In this document: one piece after another, positions 53,819 through 63,504 of the stretch
Numbering within the stretch: position 1 is the stretch's first letter
How the letters are laid out: every line of letters starts with the position of its first letter
DNA from: Bacteroidales bacterium
Lineage (GTDB): Bacteria; Bacteroidota; Bacteroidia; Bacteroidales; JAADJA01
Assembly: GCA_020052415.1 (NCBI GenBank)
Contig: JAGVPB010000030.1
Coordinates: 1 to 64,000 of the forward strand
Length of the DNA: 64,000 bases
Direction of reading: 5' to 3'
Program-made: the position numbers and the translations under genes
Notes under the pieces: model-generated
What the model was told of the DNA's origin: nothing
What the model saw: the letters and a program-made list of their open reading frames with translations, nothing else
Databases searched by the model: none

Positions 53819-54453
53819 TTTGATAATTTATGGACCAACATTATTCCGTCGCGTAAAGAGAGCAGGAGATTCTCAACCCTTGGGTCAGCCTGAATGAAAT
53901 CATTAAATTCCATTATCCCGATGGTTTCCTTATCTGCCTGCTTTACTGTTTCAATAACTTTTCCACCCCATAAGGCATTATCCGCAAGAATAAATCCACC
54001 AGTTCTTACTTTATCAAAAACCAGATTATAGTATTTAAGGTAATTTTCTTTATCGGCATCAATAAAAATAAGATCGAAAACTTCAGATAACGACGGAATT
54101 ATTTTGGCCGCATCACCGATATGCTGCCGGATACAATTTTGAAGTCCCGATTTATGAATATATTCGCTTGCAATTGATTCTAATTCAGGATTTATTTCAA
54201 TAGTGTGCAATATTCCATTTTCAGAGAGTCCTTTAGCCAGGCAGATGGCAGAATAACCGGTATAGGTTCCAATTTCCAAAATATTTTTCGGACGAATCAT
54301 CCGGCTTATCATTTCAAGAAATTTACCCTGTACATGCCCCGACAGCATACGGGGATACATGATTCTGAGTTGTGTTTCCCGGTTTAATTTTCCCAGGATA
54401 CTATTTTCAGAAGATGTATGATCAATAATATATTTTTCTATTGCTTCATTCAT
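53815..54453 (-). CDS. O-methyltransferase (family 3)
   Basis: A 212-residue SAM-dependent enzyme of the catechol/caffeoyl-CoA O-methyltransferase type. The SAM motif LEIGTYTGYSAICLAKGL (about 55-72), the metal-binding FIDADKENY and LADNALWGGKV are typical. Metal-dependent catechol O-methylation is likely. Translationally coupled to the nitroreductase downstream. Confidence 0.9.
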   Translation of the reverse strand: MNEAIEKYIIDHTSSENSILGKLNRETQLRIMYPRMLSGHVQGKFLEMISRMIRPKNILEIGTYTGYSAICLAKGLSENGILHTIEINPELESIASEYIHKSGLQNCIRQHIGDAAKIIPSLSEVFDLIFIDADKENYLKYYNLVFDKVRTGGFILADNALWGGKVIETVKQADKETIGIMEFNDFIQADPRVENLLLSLRDGIMLVHKLSN

Positions 54454-54519
54454 TTGACAATTTTATAACACAGATCATGTCTTTTAGTTTGAATTTTATC
54501 CTTTCTGATCCCAACCGTA

Positions 54520-56103
54520 TTAAATAAAGCTGAGGCCTTCCTTAAGTACTATTTTAAGCATCGTCATTAAAATCGCAAGAAGTATAAGGTATGTCCAACC
54601 GAGTTTCAATTTATCCGGAACATGCGGTAGGGAAAATTGCTGAAGCGAAGTCGAATTATATCCGGCCAGCACAGGGATGACCATCAATACCGATGTGATG
54701 TACAATAAAGTCAGCTCAACCGGATTTTTTGGAACATTTGACAAGAAAAGGATGATATTTCCGGCTAACCAGGGGATTACAACCTGGCTTAAAATAAACA
54801 GTGTACGGTACCTGGGTACAATTAATGAGGTTGAACCCGCAGCATAAAGAAATTGTTTTGTCGCAAAATAGCCGATAACAAGAAGAACAACTATTGCGAT
54901 GATCATAAAGATGATTTCTTCAACGTCGAAAATATTACTTATAAAAAGCCATTCCGAAGTATATATAAATCCCGTTCTGGTTAATACGCCTGAAATGTAG
55001 GATCCAAAAAATAAATTAAAAGCATGGAATCCTCCCCATAAAAAAATCAATTTTATATTTCCCGCTTTGGTTCGCGACCAAATATAAAGCCTGTAGAAAA
55101 TGAAGGCAAGGATCAGGCATACCAGAGGCCCGGTTCCGAAAATAACAATTAGAGCAACCCGTGTGTACAGATATGAATATGTGTACAAAGGCCATTCTAT
55201 ACGGTATGTGTATAGCTTTGAAGGTATATCAAACGCTTTAGCGGCATATATGGTAGTAAACTGGTAAACATAGTAAACCAGTAAAAAGGTAAGAATAAAA
55301 AACACCGATGAATTGAGAATGGTTCGCAGGTAACCGTCGCGTAATGATTTAACCCGCCATGCTTCCGCGACAAGCCCTGCAAATCCTGAGGCATTACGGC
55401 GCATATTCCTAAACTGGTCAAATTTATGCGACCAGAATCTGAAAATGCTGTTTTTCAATTCTCCGGGAAATTGTTTTATTCTCAGTATGTTTTGCCTTTT
55501 AATATCATGTTTTACCTGGTCCCTGAGCAACTTATCAGCCCCTCTGACTTTTTCAACATGTATCGGATTTTTAATGAATTTTATAAAATCATTTTTATAT
55601 CCTTCAATTCTCGCAACGGTAATTTTCCTGCGCATCTCTATTAGCCCTTTCCGCATTTCAAGCCGTTCCTTTTTTATTGATCTCCTTTCTCCTGAGATAT
55701 ATTCCTTTCGCCTTTTTTTAAACAGTTTTTTTCTTTCCTTCAATTTCCTTTTTTCCTCTTCGTCAATTTTAGGTTTTGAAGAAAAAAAACTGTCATACCC
55801 TTTACCCTTGTGCTTCCGTCTGATCTGTTCTTCAGGGCCACTGAATTCTTTAAATAATTGCTGAGGTATTTTTTCCGGTTCTTTGGTTTCTGCTTTATTA
55901 AATGGATTAATAATATTCCGAAAAAAATTCTTAAGTGCTTCTAATCGTGCTTTCCGAAGCTTTTTTCTGTGTGCTGTTGCTTTTTGTCGCAACTCCCTGT
56001 TAAGTCTCCGAACACTTTCCCGTTCTTCTGCGGCATATTTCTTCCTTCTTTTATTGAGAAGTTTTTTTTGCCTTCTTATTTCCCTTTTTTCCGAACGGTC
56101 CAT
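54520..56103 (-). CDS. Membrane protein with duplicated basic helix domain
   Basis: A 527-residue protein. Start at 56103 because a TATTTTTGC promoter lies between it and the upstream ATG at 56172. The N-terminal ~190 residues are very basic and contain two related helices: about 13-68 and 127-182, both starting KKL-F/L-KRRK-Y and ending with a lysine/phenylalanine patch before an NP. No signal peptide. The second half (about 270-520) holds around seven hydrophobic helices, including one near LTFLLVYYVYQFTTIY. The N-terminus, being basic, should face the cytoplasm and could bind nucleic acid or lipid. I do not recognise the family. Confidence 0.75.
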   Translation of the reverse strand: MDRSEKREIRRQKKLLNKRRKKYAAEERESVRRLNRELRQKATAHRKKLRKARLEALKNFFRNIINPFNKAETKEPEKIPQQLFKEFSGPEEQIRRKHKGKGYDSFFSSKPKIDEEEKRKLKERKKLFKKRRKEYISGERRSIKKERLEMRKGLIEMRRKITVARIEGYKNDFIKFIKNPIHVEKVRGADKLLRDQVKHDIKRQNILRIKQFPGELKNSIFRFWSHKFDQFRNMRRNASGFAGLVAEAWRVKSLRDGYLRTILNSSVFFILTFLLVYYVYQFTTIYAAKAFDIPSKLYTYRIEWPLYTYSYLYTRVALIVIFGTGPLVCLILAFIFYRLYIWSRTKAGNIKLIFLWGGFHAFNLFFGSYISGVLTRTGFIYTSEWLFISNIFDVEEIIFMIIAIVVLLVIGYFATKQFLYAAGSTSLIVPRYRTLFILSQVVIPWLAGNIILFLSNVPKNPVELTLLYITSVLMVIPVLAGYNSTSLQQFSLPHVPDKLKLGWTYLILLAILMTMLKIVLKEGLSFI

Positions 56104-56141
56104 TTGCAATTCAGGATGAATAATGAAATTAAAGTATAGTG

Positions 56142-56150
56142 GCAAAAATA
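56142..56150 (-). promoter_or_regulatory. -7 element for the basic membrane protein
   Basis: Minus-strand TATTTTTGC, 38 nt before the ATG at 56103. It supports 56103 over 56172 as start. Confidence 0.5.
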
Positions 56151-56397
56151 GCGCTTTTAAACAGATAAGCAAACTAATCGTTTACTAAAAAACGATCAGT
56201 ATTCTTCGTGCAAAGGTTATGAATGTTAAATGAAGAAATCCGGTTTAATCGCCCCGATTTATCAGTATCCGATTATAATTTTGGAGTATTGATTTATGTT
56301 CCGTGTCTTCCCGGATATGTATTTTGTGTTTCTTTTAAATTTATTCCTATTGCAAGCTAAAAGATTTAAAATTACTGTACTGACCCGATTCTTTTAT

Positions 56398-56405
56398 TAT
56401 TTTTG
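56398..56405 (+). promoter_or_regulatory. -7 element for gamma carbonic anhydrase
   Basis: TATTTTTG, 53 nt before the ATG at 56459. The rest of 56151-56397 is AT-rich with no visible gene. Confidence 0.45.
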
Positions 56406-56458
56406 AACCAACTTCAAAATGAATCAATGAGAATATTGAAATTATAATCGGAATAATT

Positions 56459-57019
56459 ATGGCACTTATTAAATCAGTAAAAGGTGTTGTTCCAAAGTTT
56501 GGCCAGAACTGTTTCCTGGCTGAAAATGCCACTGTTACCGGTGATGTCGTGATCGGCGATGACTGCAGCATCTGGTTTAATGCTGTGATTCGGGGAGATG
56601 TTCATTTTATACGAATTGGCAATAAAGTTAACATTCAGGATGGAGCCATCATTCATTGTACATACCAAAAAGCCCCTGTTACCATCGGCAATAATGTGTC
56701 TATAGCTCATAATGCCATCATTCACGGATGTACCATACATGATAATGTCCTGATCGGGATGGGTGCAATTTTAATGGATGATGTTATTGTTGAAAGCAAC
56801 TCCATCATTGCGGCAGGAGCTGTGGTTTCAAAAGGAACCATCATTGAATCGGGAAGTGTTTATGGAGGGATACCTGCAAAAAAAATCAGAATGGTGGGTA
56901 TTGATCTGCTGCAAGGTGAAATTAACCGGATTGCCGATAATTATAATATGTATGCAAGTTGGTACGAGGGGCACGAAGAAGTAAAAAGTAAAGAGATAAA
57001 AGTAAAAAGTAAAAGATAA
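56459..57019 (+). CDS. Gamma carbonic anhydrase-family protein
   Basis: A 186-residue left-handed beta-helix protein with hexapeptide repeats (VTGDVVIGDDCSIWF, NAVIRGDV, ...). The three zinc histidines are present at H66 (IIHCT), H84 (IAHN) and H89 (IIHG), so it could hydrate CO2, though many family members lack the activity. The last residues VKSKEIKVKSKR are encoded by a tandem AAGTAAAAAGTAAAA-type repeat, an odd C-terminus. Followed by an amidase/deacetylase-like pair. Confidence 0.88.
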   Translation: MALIKSVKGVVPKFGQNCFLAENATVTGDVVIGDDCSIWFNAVIRGDVHFIRIGNKVNIQDGAIIHCTYQKAPVTIGNNVSIAHNAIIHGCTIHDNVLIGMGAILMDDVIVESNSIIAAGAVVSKGTIIESGSVYGGIPAKKIRMVGIDLLQGEINRIADNYNMYASWYEGHEEVKSKEIKVKSKR

Positions 57020-57058
57020 AATTTTGGAGAAATTCAGGAATAATACAAGAGAACATCA

Positions 57059-58366
57059 ATGATCTTAATTTTTACAGATAAAATTACCAACCGGATAAAA
57101 TTTATTTTTAACCTTTATTTTGGTTTATTGTTAAGGGTTGACTTTAAAATTACCGTGAACAGGGAAGAATTTACATCTTATCAAGGAGTCAAATTCAGTT
57201 ACAGCCGTCAACCGATCTCAGATGAAATGTTTTTCCAGGCCTGCAATGTTTTGTTTGAGAGAGGCATTACGAACATTGATCTGGTATTTGGTGAATATGC
57301 AGGGTTGCCTGTTTTCTTTACCGTATTTCAGAAAGAATCGGCACTTCCATTCGATCCGTTTGCGGCTGGTTTTTACCTTGTTTCGAGATATGAAGAATAT
57401 CTTCCGTACCGCAAGGATGAATATGGCCGGTTTAGTGCAAGCGAGAGTCTTGCCTACCAAAAAAACTTTCTTCACAAACCAGTAGTAAATATCTGGGCGC
57501 TGACTATCGGGAATTTGCTGAAAAGCAGATTTCCCGGATTTAATTTTCCAGGTACTTCTTATAAATTTATTCCAACCATTGACATAGATGCTGCATGGTC
57601 GTACAAGCAAAAGGGCTTTATGCGAACAATGGGAGGTTTGGCAGTATCGCTTATAAATCTGGATTTTCACGAAATCTCCAAACGGATTAAAGTACTCTCC
57701 GGAAGGAATAAAGATCCATTTGACACCTACGATTTTCAACTCGAAATGCAGAAGAAATATGATCTTCACCCGGTCTATTTTATTCTTTTCGCCGATTATG
57801 GATTAAACGACAAAAACATACCTGTTCAGAACCGTGCATTTCAAACACTGATCAAATCATTGTCGGACTATGCAGAGTTGGGAATTCATCCATCTTATAA
57901 TTCGAATTTTTCGGTCAAAAAGCTAAAAGAAGAAATCAGTCGGTTGTCGAAAGTGCTCAATCGCGAAATAACCAGCAGCAGGCAGCATTTTCTAAAACTA
58001 CAATTGCCCTCCACATACCGAAACCTGATCAATCTCGACATTACGGATGATTATTCAATGGGATTTGCCGCTCAGCCGGGATTCAGGGCCGGAATTTGTT
58101 CTACCTTCAATTTTTATGATCTTGACGCCGATGTCGAAACCAGCCTCAGAATTCATCCCTTTACTCTGATGGACGGCACTCTGCGTGATTATATGAACAT
58201 TACTGCAGAAGATGCCCTGACTCATATTGTTCCGCTTATCAGTGAAGTAAAAGCAGTAAACGGCATATTTATTTCTTTATGGCATAACGAATCGTTAAGC
58301 AATGCCGGGAGGTGGTCAGGATGGCATGCTGTCTATGAAAATATGCTGAAGGAAGCTTTGAAATAA
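57059..58366 (+). CDS. Polysaccharide deacetylase-like protein with N-terminal DUF7033-type domain
   Basis: A 435-residue soluble protein. The first ~180 residues match an N-terminal extension (DAFAAGFYLVSRYEEYLPY-type, here FDPFAAGFYLVSRYEEYLPY). The second part is a NodB-like deacetylase fold with IPTIDIDAAWSYK (about 177-189), ELGIHPSYNSN (about 275) and SLWHNESLS at the end. These fit metal-binding positions, so hydrolysis of N-acetyl groups on glycans is inferred. Translation is coupled to the next gene (TAATG overlap of one base). Confidence 0.83.
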   Translation: MILIFTDKITNRIKFIFNLYFGLLLRVDFKITVNREEFTSYQGVKFSYSRQPISDEMFFQACNVLFERGITNIDLVFGEYAGLPVFFTVFQKESALPFDPFAAGFYLVSRYEEYLPYRKDEYGRFSASESLAYQKNFLHKPVVNIWALTIGNLLKSRFPGFNFPGTSYKFIPTIDIDAAWSYKQKGFMRTMGGLAVSLINLDFHEISKRIKVLSGRNKDPFDTYDFQLEMQKKYDLHPVYFILFADYGLNDKNIPVQNRAFQTLIKSLSDYAELGIHPSYNSNFSVKKLKEEISRLSKVLNREITSSRQHFLKLQLPSTYRNLINLDITDDYSMGFAAQPGFRAGICSTFNFYDLDADVETSLRIHPFTLMDGTLRDYMNITAEDALTHIVPLISEVKAVNGIFISLWHNESLSNAGRWSGWHAVYENMLKEALK

Positions 58367-59319
58367 TGATTACCGGCATGATAAAGTACCTTTCCAATAA
58401 TGAAATAGATAAAGCCAAATGGGATGCCTGTATCCAGGAAGCATTTAACGGAACCGAATACTCAAGCTCGTGGTATCTGGATATTGTTAGTGAAAACTGG
58501 GAAGCACTGGTTGAAGGGAATTATGACAGAATATTTGCCATAGTCCCGGGATATAAATGGGGGATAAATTACTTATATCAACCTGTATTCACCCAACAAC
58601 TTGGGCTTATTTCGAAAAGCCATTTATCCGAAAATGTTGTCGGCCAATTTTTAAATTCCATACCCTCCAAATATAAGTTTGCAGAAATCAATCTGAATAC
58701 ATATAATAAGGTAAACCAGGGAGATTATCATGTTCACTACTGGCAAAATTTTGAACTTGACCTGATCAGGACCTATGAGCAACTTTATAAATCCTATTCT
58801 GAAAATCTTAAAAGAAATCTTAAAAAGACAGAAAAAGCGGGCCTTACACTTTCAAAGAATATTAAACCGGAAGATATTATTGCGTTGTTCAGGGAAAACC
58901 GTGGGAAAAAGATGAAAACGCCTGGTGATGCAGATTATTTAAAGTTGAAAAGCTTGTCGTACAAGGGCATATATAAAGGTTTGATCACCACTTATGGGAT
59001 TTATACAAAAAGGAATGAGCTATGCGCCGGGGCAATTATGCTTAAAAACAAAAATAAAATTGTGTTTCTGTTTTCAGGTTTGTCAGATGAAGGTAAGAAG
59101 ACGGGAGCCATGGTCAGGCTGCTCGATTCAGTAATTCAGGAATACGCTCAACAAAATATCACTCTTGATTTTGAGGGTTCAAATGATACTAACCTGGCAA
59201 GGTTCTATCAGAGCTTTGGTTCTTCCAAATGCACTTATCCTCATATTGTTATCAACCGGCTTCCACTTTTAACCAGGCTCGCAGTAAATTCAATAAAAAG
59301 AATTAAGAAATATTATTAG
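58366..59319 (+). CDS. GNAT-family acetyltransferase (FemAB-like)
   Basis: A 317-residue protein with the FemAB/BioF2-like double-GNAT fold: YSSSWYLDIVSENWEALV near 32-50, then SYSENLKRNLKKTEKAGL (about 143-160) and FEGSNDTNLARFYQSFG (about 265-281). Such enzymes acyl-transfer onto amines of sugars or lipids. It begins in a TAATG overlap with the deacetylase-like gene, so both may modify the same glycan. Substrate unknown. Confidence 0.82.
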   Translation: MITGMIKYLSNNEIDKAKWDACIQEAFNGTEYSSSWYLDIVSENWEALVEGNYDRIFAIVPGYKWGINYLYQPVFTQQLGLISKSHLSENVVGQFLNSIPSKYKFAEINLNTYNKVNQGDYHVHYWQNFELDLIRTYEQLYKSYSENLKRNLKKTEKAGLTLSKNIKPEDIIALFRENRGKKMKTPGDADYLKLKSLSYKGIYKGLITTYGIYTKRNELCAGAIMLKNKNKIVFLFSGLSDEGKKTGAMVRLLDSVIQEYAQQNITLDFEGSNDTNLARFYQSFGSSKCTYPHIVINRLPLLTRLAVNSIKRIKKYY

Positions 59320-59378
59320 GCAATGTGCAACATATATCATCAACTATTTGACTCAGTCTTACACTTATTTAATTTATT

Positions 59379-59387
59379 TACTTTTGC
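59379..59387 (+). promoter_or_regulatory. -7 element for upp
   Basis: TACTTTTGC, 41 nt before the ATG at 59429. Confidence 0.5.
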
Positions 59388-59428
59388 ACAAAAATAATTT
59401 CAGAACATTAATCCTCTAAACCCTAATC

Positions 59429-60079
59429 ATGATAAAGAATCTGGGACAAAGCGACTCGATACTGAATCAATTTATTGCTGAAATCAGGGATAATGTGATT
59501 CAAAGCGACAGCATGCGCTTCAGGTATAACCTGGAAAGAATAAGTGAGATTTTTGCGTACGAAATAAGTAAAACACTTATTTATGAAAAGCGTGAAATTA
59601 TTACGCCACTCGGAAGCGCCGAAGTACCCGTGCTTAAAGAATATCCGGTTATCATTCCGGTATTGCGTGCAGGTTTGCCAATGCATAAAGGATTCGTCAA
59701 TTTTTTTGATAAATCCTCAAGTGCATTTATTTCAGCTTACCGTAAGGTAGAAAAGAATGAAAAATTTGTCATCAAGGTCGAATACGTTTCATCGCCTGAT
59801 CTGACGGGCAAAATAGTAATACTTGCTGATCCGATGCTGGCAACCGGATCTTCCATTGTATCTGTGTATAAAGAATTGATTACACATGGTAAGCCTGAGC
59901 ATTTTCATATTGCCTCCATCATTGCAAGTGTGGAGGGAGTTGATCTGATTAAAAAGAGCCTGCCGGATAAGGAGGTTACTTTGTGGGTTGGAGCCATTGA
60001 TGATGAACTTACCGCCAAAGCTTATATTGTACCGGGATTAGGTGATGCCGGCGATCTGGCTTTTGGTTATAAAATATGA
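59429..60079 (+). CDS. upp: Uracil phosphoribosyltransferase
   Basis: A 216-residue enzyme of pyrimidine salvage making UMP from uracil and PRPP. The PRPP motif ILADPMLATGSSIVSVYK (about 130-147) and the VPVLRAGLPM-like IPVLRAGLPM (about 74-83) are clear, and the C-terminus IVPGLGDAGDLAFGYK is the uracil-binding loop. Single gene. The spacer to the next gene (60080-60312) is AT-rich and empty. Confidence 0.95.
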   Translation: MIKNLGQSDSILNQFIAEIRDNVIQSDSMRFRYNLERISEIFAYEISKTLIYEKREIITPLGSAEVPVLKEYPVIIPVLRAGLPMHKGFVNFFDKSSSAFISAYRKVEKNEKFVIKVEYVSSPDLTGKIVILADPMLATGSSIVSVYKELITHGKPEHFHIASIIASVEGVDLIKKSLPDKEVTLWVGAIDDELTAKAYIVPGLGDAGDLAFGYKI

Positions 60080-60312
60080 TCTTCCTAAACCGAATAATTA
60101 CAATTTCAAAATTAAATTACATTTGATTGCAACCCATTATTCAATCCCAAGTGTCATAATAATGGTTTTTTAATTTATTCATCAAACATGCAGTACTCAT
60201 CTGAAAAGTTGATAAAAAGTCTTGCGGTTCTAAGATTTTCTTTACATTTATAAAACTTGTTTGAAAAAAAAACGTTATTAGTTGTTTACTTTAAATTGTT
60301 AATTTTTATTAA

Positions 60313-60816
60313 ATGAATTTTTTTATCGGAATTAAATTATTCAAACTTCTTCAGGTTTTATTTATAAGCGCCGTAAAGTTTTTATTTGCCCCATTTATAT
60401 CTATCGGATATGGATTCAATTATTTTCAAACCGTATTAATCACTGCTGTAGGAGGGATATTAGGTATTTTGTTTTTTTATTTCCTGAGCAGATGGATCAT
60501 CCGTCAGTATTATTTGTATAGCCCATTGGTATATTCATATTTTACGGGTGAAAAGATCGAAAAATCAATAGGAACCTTGCAAAAGGATAATTTATTAAAA
60601 AAGAAATTTACGCGGAAAAATAAGCTGATCATCAACATCAGGAATAAATACGGATACATTGGGATCATCCTGTTAACACCTGTTTTGCTTTCTATCCCGA
60701 TTGGTGCATTCCTTGCCCAGAAATATTATTCAAAAAAGAACAACACACTGATTTACCTCAGCATTTCAATTGTGTTATGGTCGTTCTTTATCTCTTCTGT
60801 TTTTTTCCTCTTCTGA
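60313..60816 (+). CDS. Small multi-pass membrane protein
   Basis: A 167-residue protein with about four hydrophobic segments (about 10-30, 42-62, 115-135, 143-165) and a basic cytoplasmic loop (KKKFTRKNKL). The LTPVLLSIPIGAFLAQKYY block is reminiscent of small multidrug-export/DedA-like proteins, but I cannot make a firm family call. The gene stands alone before the MacB-like permease and its own promoter. Confidence 0.65.
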   Translation: MNFFIGIKLFKLLQVLFISAVKFLFAPFISIGYGFNYFQTVLITAVGGILGILFFYFLSRWIIRQYYLYSPLVYSYFTGEKIEKSIGTLQKDNLLKKKFTRKNKLIINIRNKYGYIGIILLTPVLLSIPIGAFLAQKYYSKKNNTLIYLSISIVLWSFFISSVFFLF

Positions 60817-60865
60817 TAATTCTTTTCCGGCACATTAAAGTTTTAAATTTCGGAATTAATTAACG

Positions 60866-60873
60866 TATCTTTG
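60866..60873 (+). promoter_or_regulatory. -7 element for the MacB-like permease
   Basis: TATCTTTG, 20 nt before the ATG at 60894, with AAGG close to the start codon. Confidence 0.55.
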
Positions 60874-60893
60874 TTTTTATAAATATATAAGGT

Positions 60894-62135
60894 ATGACCG
60901 GTCTTATTTATGAAAATATAAGGATCTCTATTGAGTCAATTAAATCGCATCTTGTCAGGACAATTCTTACCGTTCTTATCATAGCTTTTGGAATTATGGC
61001 ACTTGTAGGAATTTTAACTTCGATAGATGCGATTGAATATTTCCTTACCCAAAATTTCACGATGATGGGAGCCAATACCTTTACAATTAAGAACCGGTCA
61101 ATGCAAATTCATATCGGCAACGAAGTTCACCGTGAAAGATATTATGAACCTATTTCATTTGATGAAGCTGTTTCATTCAAGGAAAATTTCGATTTTCCTG
61201 CGTTGGTATCGGTTCATACTTACGCCGGTCATGTTGCCACACTTAAATACAAATCAGAAAAAACCAATCCTAATGTTGCAGTTGTTGGAACCGACGAAAA
61301 TTATTTATCTACTTCGGGCAATGAGCTCTCAGAAGGAAGGAACTTCACTCCCAACGAAGTCTATTATGGCGATCATGTTACCATTATTGGAAGTGAATTA
61401 AAAACAAAACTTTTTGTAAAAAATGAAAATCCTGTCGGTGAAATCATTTCGATTGGGCCTGGCAAATACCGGGTCATAGGAATTTTGGCTGAAAAAGGAT
61501 CGAGCCTGGGATTTTCAGGTGATAAGAATTGTTTCGTCCCGCTCACCAATGTCAGGCAGTATTTTTCTGCCTCCGATCGTTCCTACACTATTAGTGTGAT
61601 GGCACAACAGCCGGAACTTATGGATGCGGCGATAGGTGAAGCCACCGGGACATTCAGAATTATCAGGGGAACACCCATCGGTGAGGATAATGATTTTGAA
61701 ATTACCAAGAGCGATAAACTGGTATCCATGTTTATCGAAAACCTTAAGTATATCAGGTATTCTGCGATCTTTATCGGAGCTATTACCCTACTTGGTGCCG
61801 CCATCGGCCTCATGAATATTATGCTGGTTTCCGTTACCGAACGCACAAGGGAAATCGGGATAAGGAAAGCTACGGGTGCGACTAAAAGGACTATTAAAAA
61901 TCAATTTCTTGCCGAAGCTATCGTGATTGCACAAATTGGAGGAATTTTAGGAATTATTTTTGGAGTAGGTATCGGAAATATGCTTGCAATGATCATAGGC
62001 AGTAAATTCATCATTCCATGGATCTGGATTCTTGTCGGGGTAGCTCTATGTTTCCTGGTTTCTATAGTATCGGGTTATCTTCCGGCGACGAAAGCCGCTC
62101 GTCTCGATCCTATCGAATCGCTCAGGTACGAATAG
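60894..62135 (+). CDS. MacB-like ABC transporter permease (FtsX family)
   Basis: A 413-residue inner-membrane permease. N-terminal helix (about 20-42, [21 protein letters not shown]), a periplasmic MacB-PCD domain (about 50-270) and three C-terminal helices with [22 protein letters not shown], the classic MacB/FtsX coupling region. It moves no small molecule through a pore by itself; such proteins transmit force to periplasmic partners. The cognate ATPase is not next to it. Its end overlaps the convergent MFS gene by 14 nt. Confidence 0.9.
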   Translation: MTGLIYENIRISIESIKSHLVRTILTVLIIAFGIMALVGILTSIDAIEYFLTQNFTMMGANTFTIKNRSMQIHIGNEVHRERYYEPISFDEAVSFKENFDFPALVSVHTYAGHVATLKYKSEKTNPNVAVVGTDENYLSTSGNELSEGRNFTPNEVYYGDHVTIIGSELKTKLFVKNENPVGEIISIGPGKYRVIGILAEKGSSLGFSGDKNCFVPLTNVRQYFSASDRSYTISVMAQQPELMDAAIGEATGTFRIIRGTPIGEDNDFEITKSDKLVSMFIENLKYIRYSAIFIGAITLLGAAIGLMNIMLVSVTERTREIGIRKATGATKRTIKNQFLAEAIVIAQIGGILGIIFGVGIGNMLAMIIGSKFIIPWIWILVGVALCFLVSIVSGYLPATKAARLDPIESLRYE

Positions 62136-63408
62136 ATTGAGGCTTTTCATCCGGTTGTTTTGATTTTCTCACCAAATATACAGGGCTTAGCAATATCATC
62201 AATCCGGAAATCAGCATGATCGCATATCCCAGTCCAAACCGGTCGGCAAAATAACCGATCAGAGGTGCTAAAACAGCAGCAAATAAAGCATGTGCCTGCG
62301 ATTCCGAAGATAATACTGTGGCCATGATCCGGTGGTCAATATTTTCCGAAACATAAGCAATTCCAATGGGTTTTCTAAGATTTTCAATGATAAAAATACC
62401 GGTATAAAAAATAACAGACCAAATAAGGAGGTCGTATTCATAAAAAAATCCACTTGTTAATCCAATTACAAGTCCAGTAACCAGGGTTAGGTTTAAAGGG
62501 ATGTTCAAATGTTTATACCTGCTGGCAAAATTTCCGGCATTTCTGGATGACCAGGATGTCAAAAAGAAAATAATGAAATATACCCCTCCTATGATTAAGG
62601 CTGATCTCTGATCGTCCTTATAGGATAGGAAAAAAGGCAAGGAAAGTGCCAGCGTTTGTAACACAGGTTGAAGGTAATCTTTTACAGCGCTGTAATAACC
62701 GGTATAAGAAGAAAGATTAACCAGCGATTTGAGAATCCTTATATTAATAATGGTATAGAAGAAATCGTGAAAAACTTTTTTGAAATTACTAAAAAAACGG
62801 CTTTTATCAAAGTTGGCTACTTCGCCGTCAAGTGCTTTGGGATATGAAGAAACCAATAACAGGTCAAGGAAATAAGGTACGGCCGAATACAGATATATCG
62901 TCCGAAAATCGCCCGAATAAAAGATCAGACCTGCCGCAATCAATGCAGAAACCGCCGATCCCATTTGCGACCATGAGCGTGTATGCCCGTAATAATAAAC
63001 CTTCTGATCAATCCACCCCTTTATTTTCAGATAATCGAAAATCATTGCCTTGTGAGTTCCCGTCCTGAATGCATCACCAAAAGAATAAATGATCATGGCA
63101 ATTACAAATCCTGAATAAACATAAGAAAAATAGAAAATCAGAAAGCTTAAAATATAAAAGGAAAAGGAAAAAATCATTGTTTTCCTTCTCCCAAGAGAGT
63201 CGGAAAATATACCGGCAGGTATTTCAAGAAGATTTCGCGTGATTTCGCGCACACTATATAAGATTCCTATTTCAAGGAAAGTCAGATGGTTCGAAAGGAA
63301 AAAAAGAATCTGGAAAGCTTCGAAAAACTCCAGGTTCTTTAAAAACCCATATAAACAAAACTTAAAGTACTGGAGGTCCTTATTGAAGTTTTGCCGGCTG
63401 ATCTTCAT
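62122..63408 (-). CDS. MFS transporter
   Basis: A 428-residue protein with about twelve hydrophobic segments and the MFS loop motif [16 protein letters not shown] (about 67-82). The first helices follow an N-terminal amphipathic stretch. The final tail is basic ([11 protein letters not shown]). Substrate unknown. Convergent with the MacB-like gene. Confidence 0.85.
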   Translation of the reverse strand: MKISRQNFNKDLQYFKFCLYGFLKNLEFFEAFQILFFLSNHLTFLEIGILYSVREITRNLLEIPAGIFSDSLGRRKTMIFSFSFYILSFLIFYFSYVYSGFVIAMIIYSFGDAFRTGTHKAMIFDYLKIKGWIDQKVYYYGHTRSWSQMGSAVSALIAAGLIFYSGDFRTIYLYSAVPYFLDLLLVSSYPKALDGEVANFDKSRFFSNFKKVFHDFFYTIINIRILKSLVNLSSYTGYYSAVKDYLQPVLQTLALSLPFFLSYKDDQRSALIIGGVYFIIFFLTSWSSRNAGNFASRYKHLNIPLNLTLVTGLVIGLTSGFFYEYDLLIWSVIFYTGIFIIENLRKPIGIAYVSENIDHRIMATVLSSESQAHALFAAVLAPLIGYFADRFGLGYAIMLISGLMILLSPVYLVRKSKQPDEKPQSIRT

Positions 63409-63441
63409 AGACGAAAATTAAACCAGCCAAAATTATAAATA

Positions 63442-63476
63442 ACAGACCTTCAAACTATAAAAATTTAAAGGTCTGT
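63442..63476 (-). terminator. Hairpin after the DUF4252 gene
   Basis: 9-bp stem ACAGACCTT / AAGGTCTGT with a 17-nt AT-rich loop, 29 nt past the gene end on the minus strand, followed by a TTATTTATAATTTT tract. Confidence 0.5.
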
Positions 63477-63504
63477 ATTGGTTCTTACAAATTCCTGCGA
63501 GTTT

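Noticed and set aside
60313..60816. Calling the small membrane protein a drug exporter
   Set aside because: Only a short hydrophobic block resembles that family; the call was left open.
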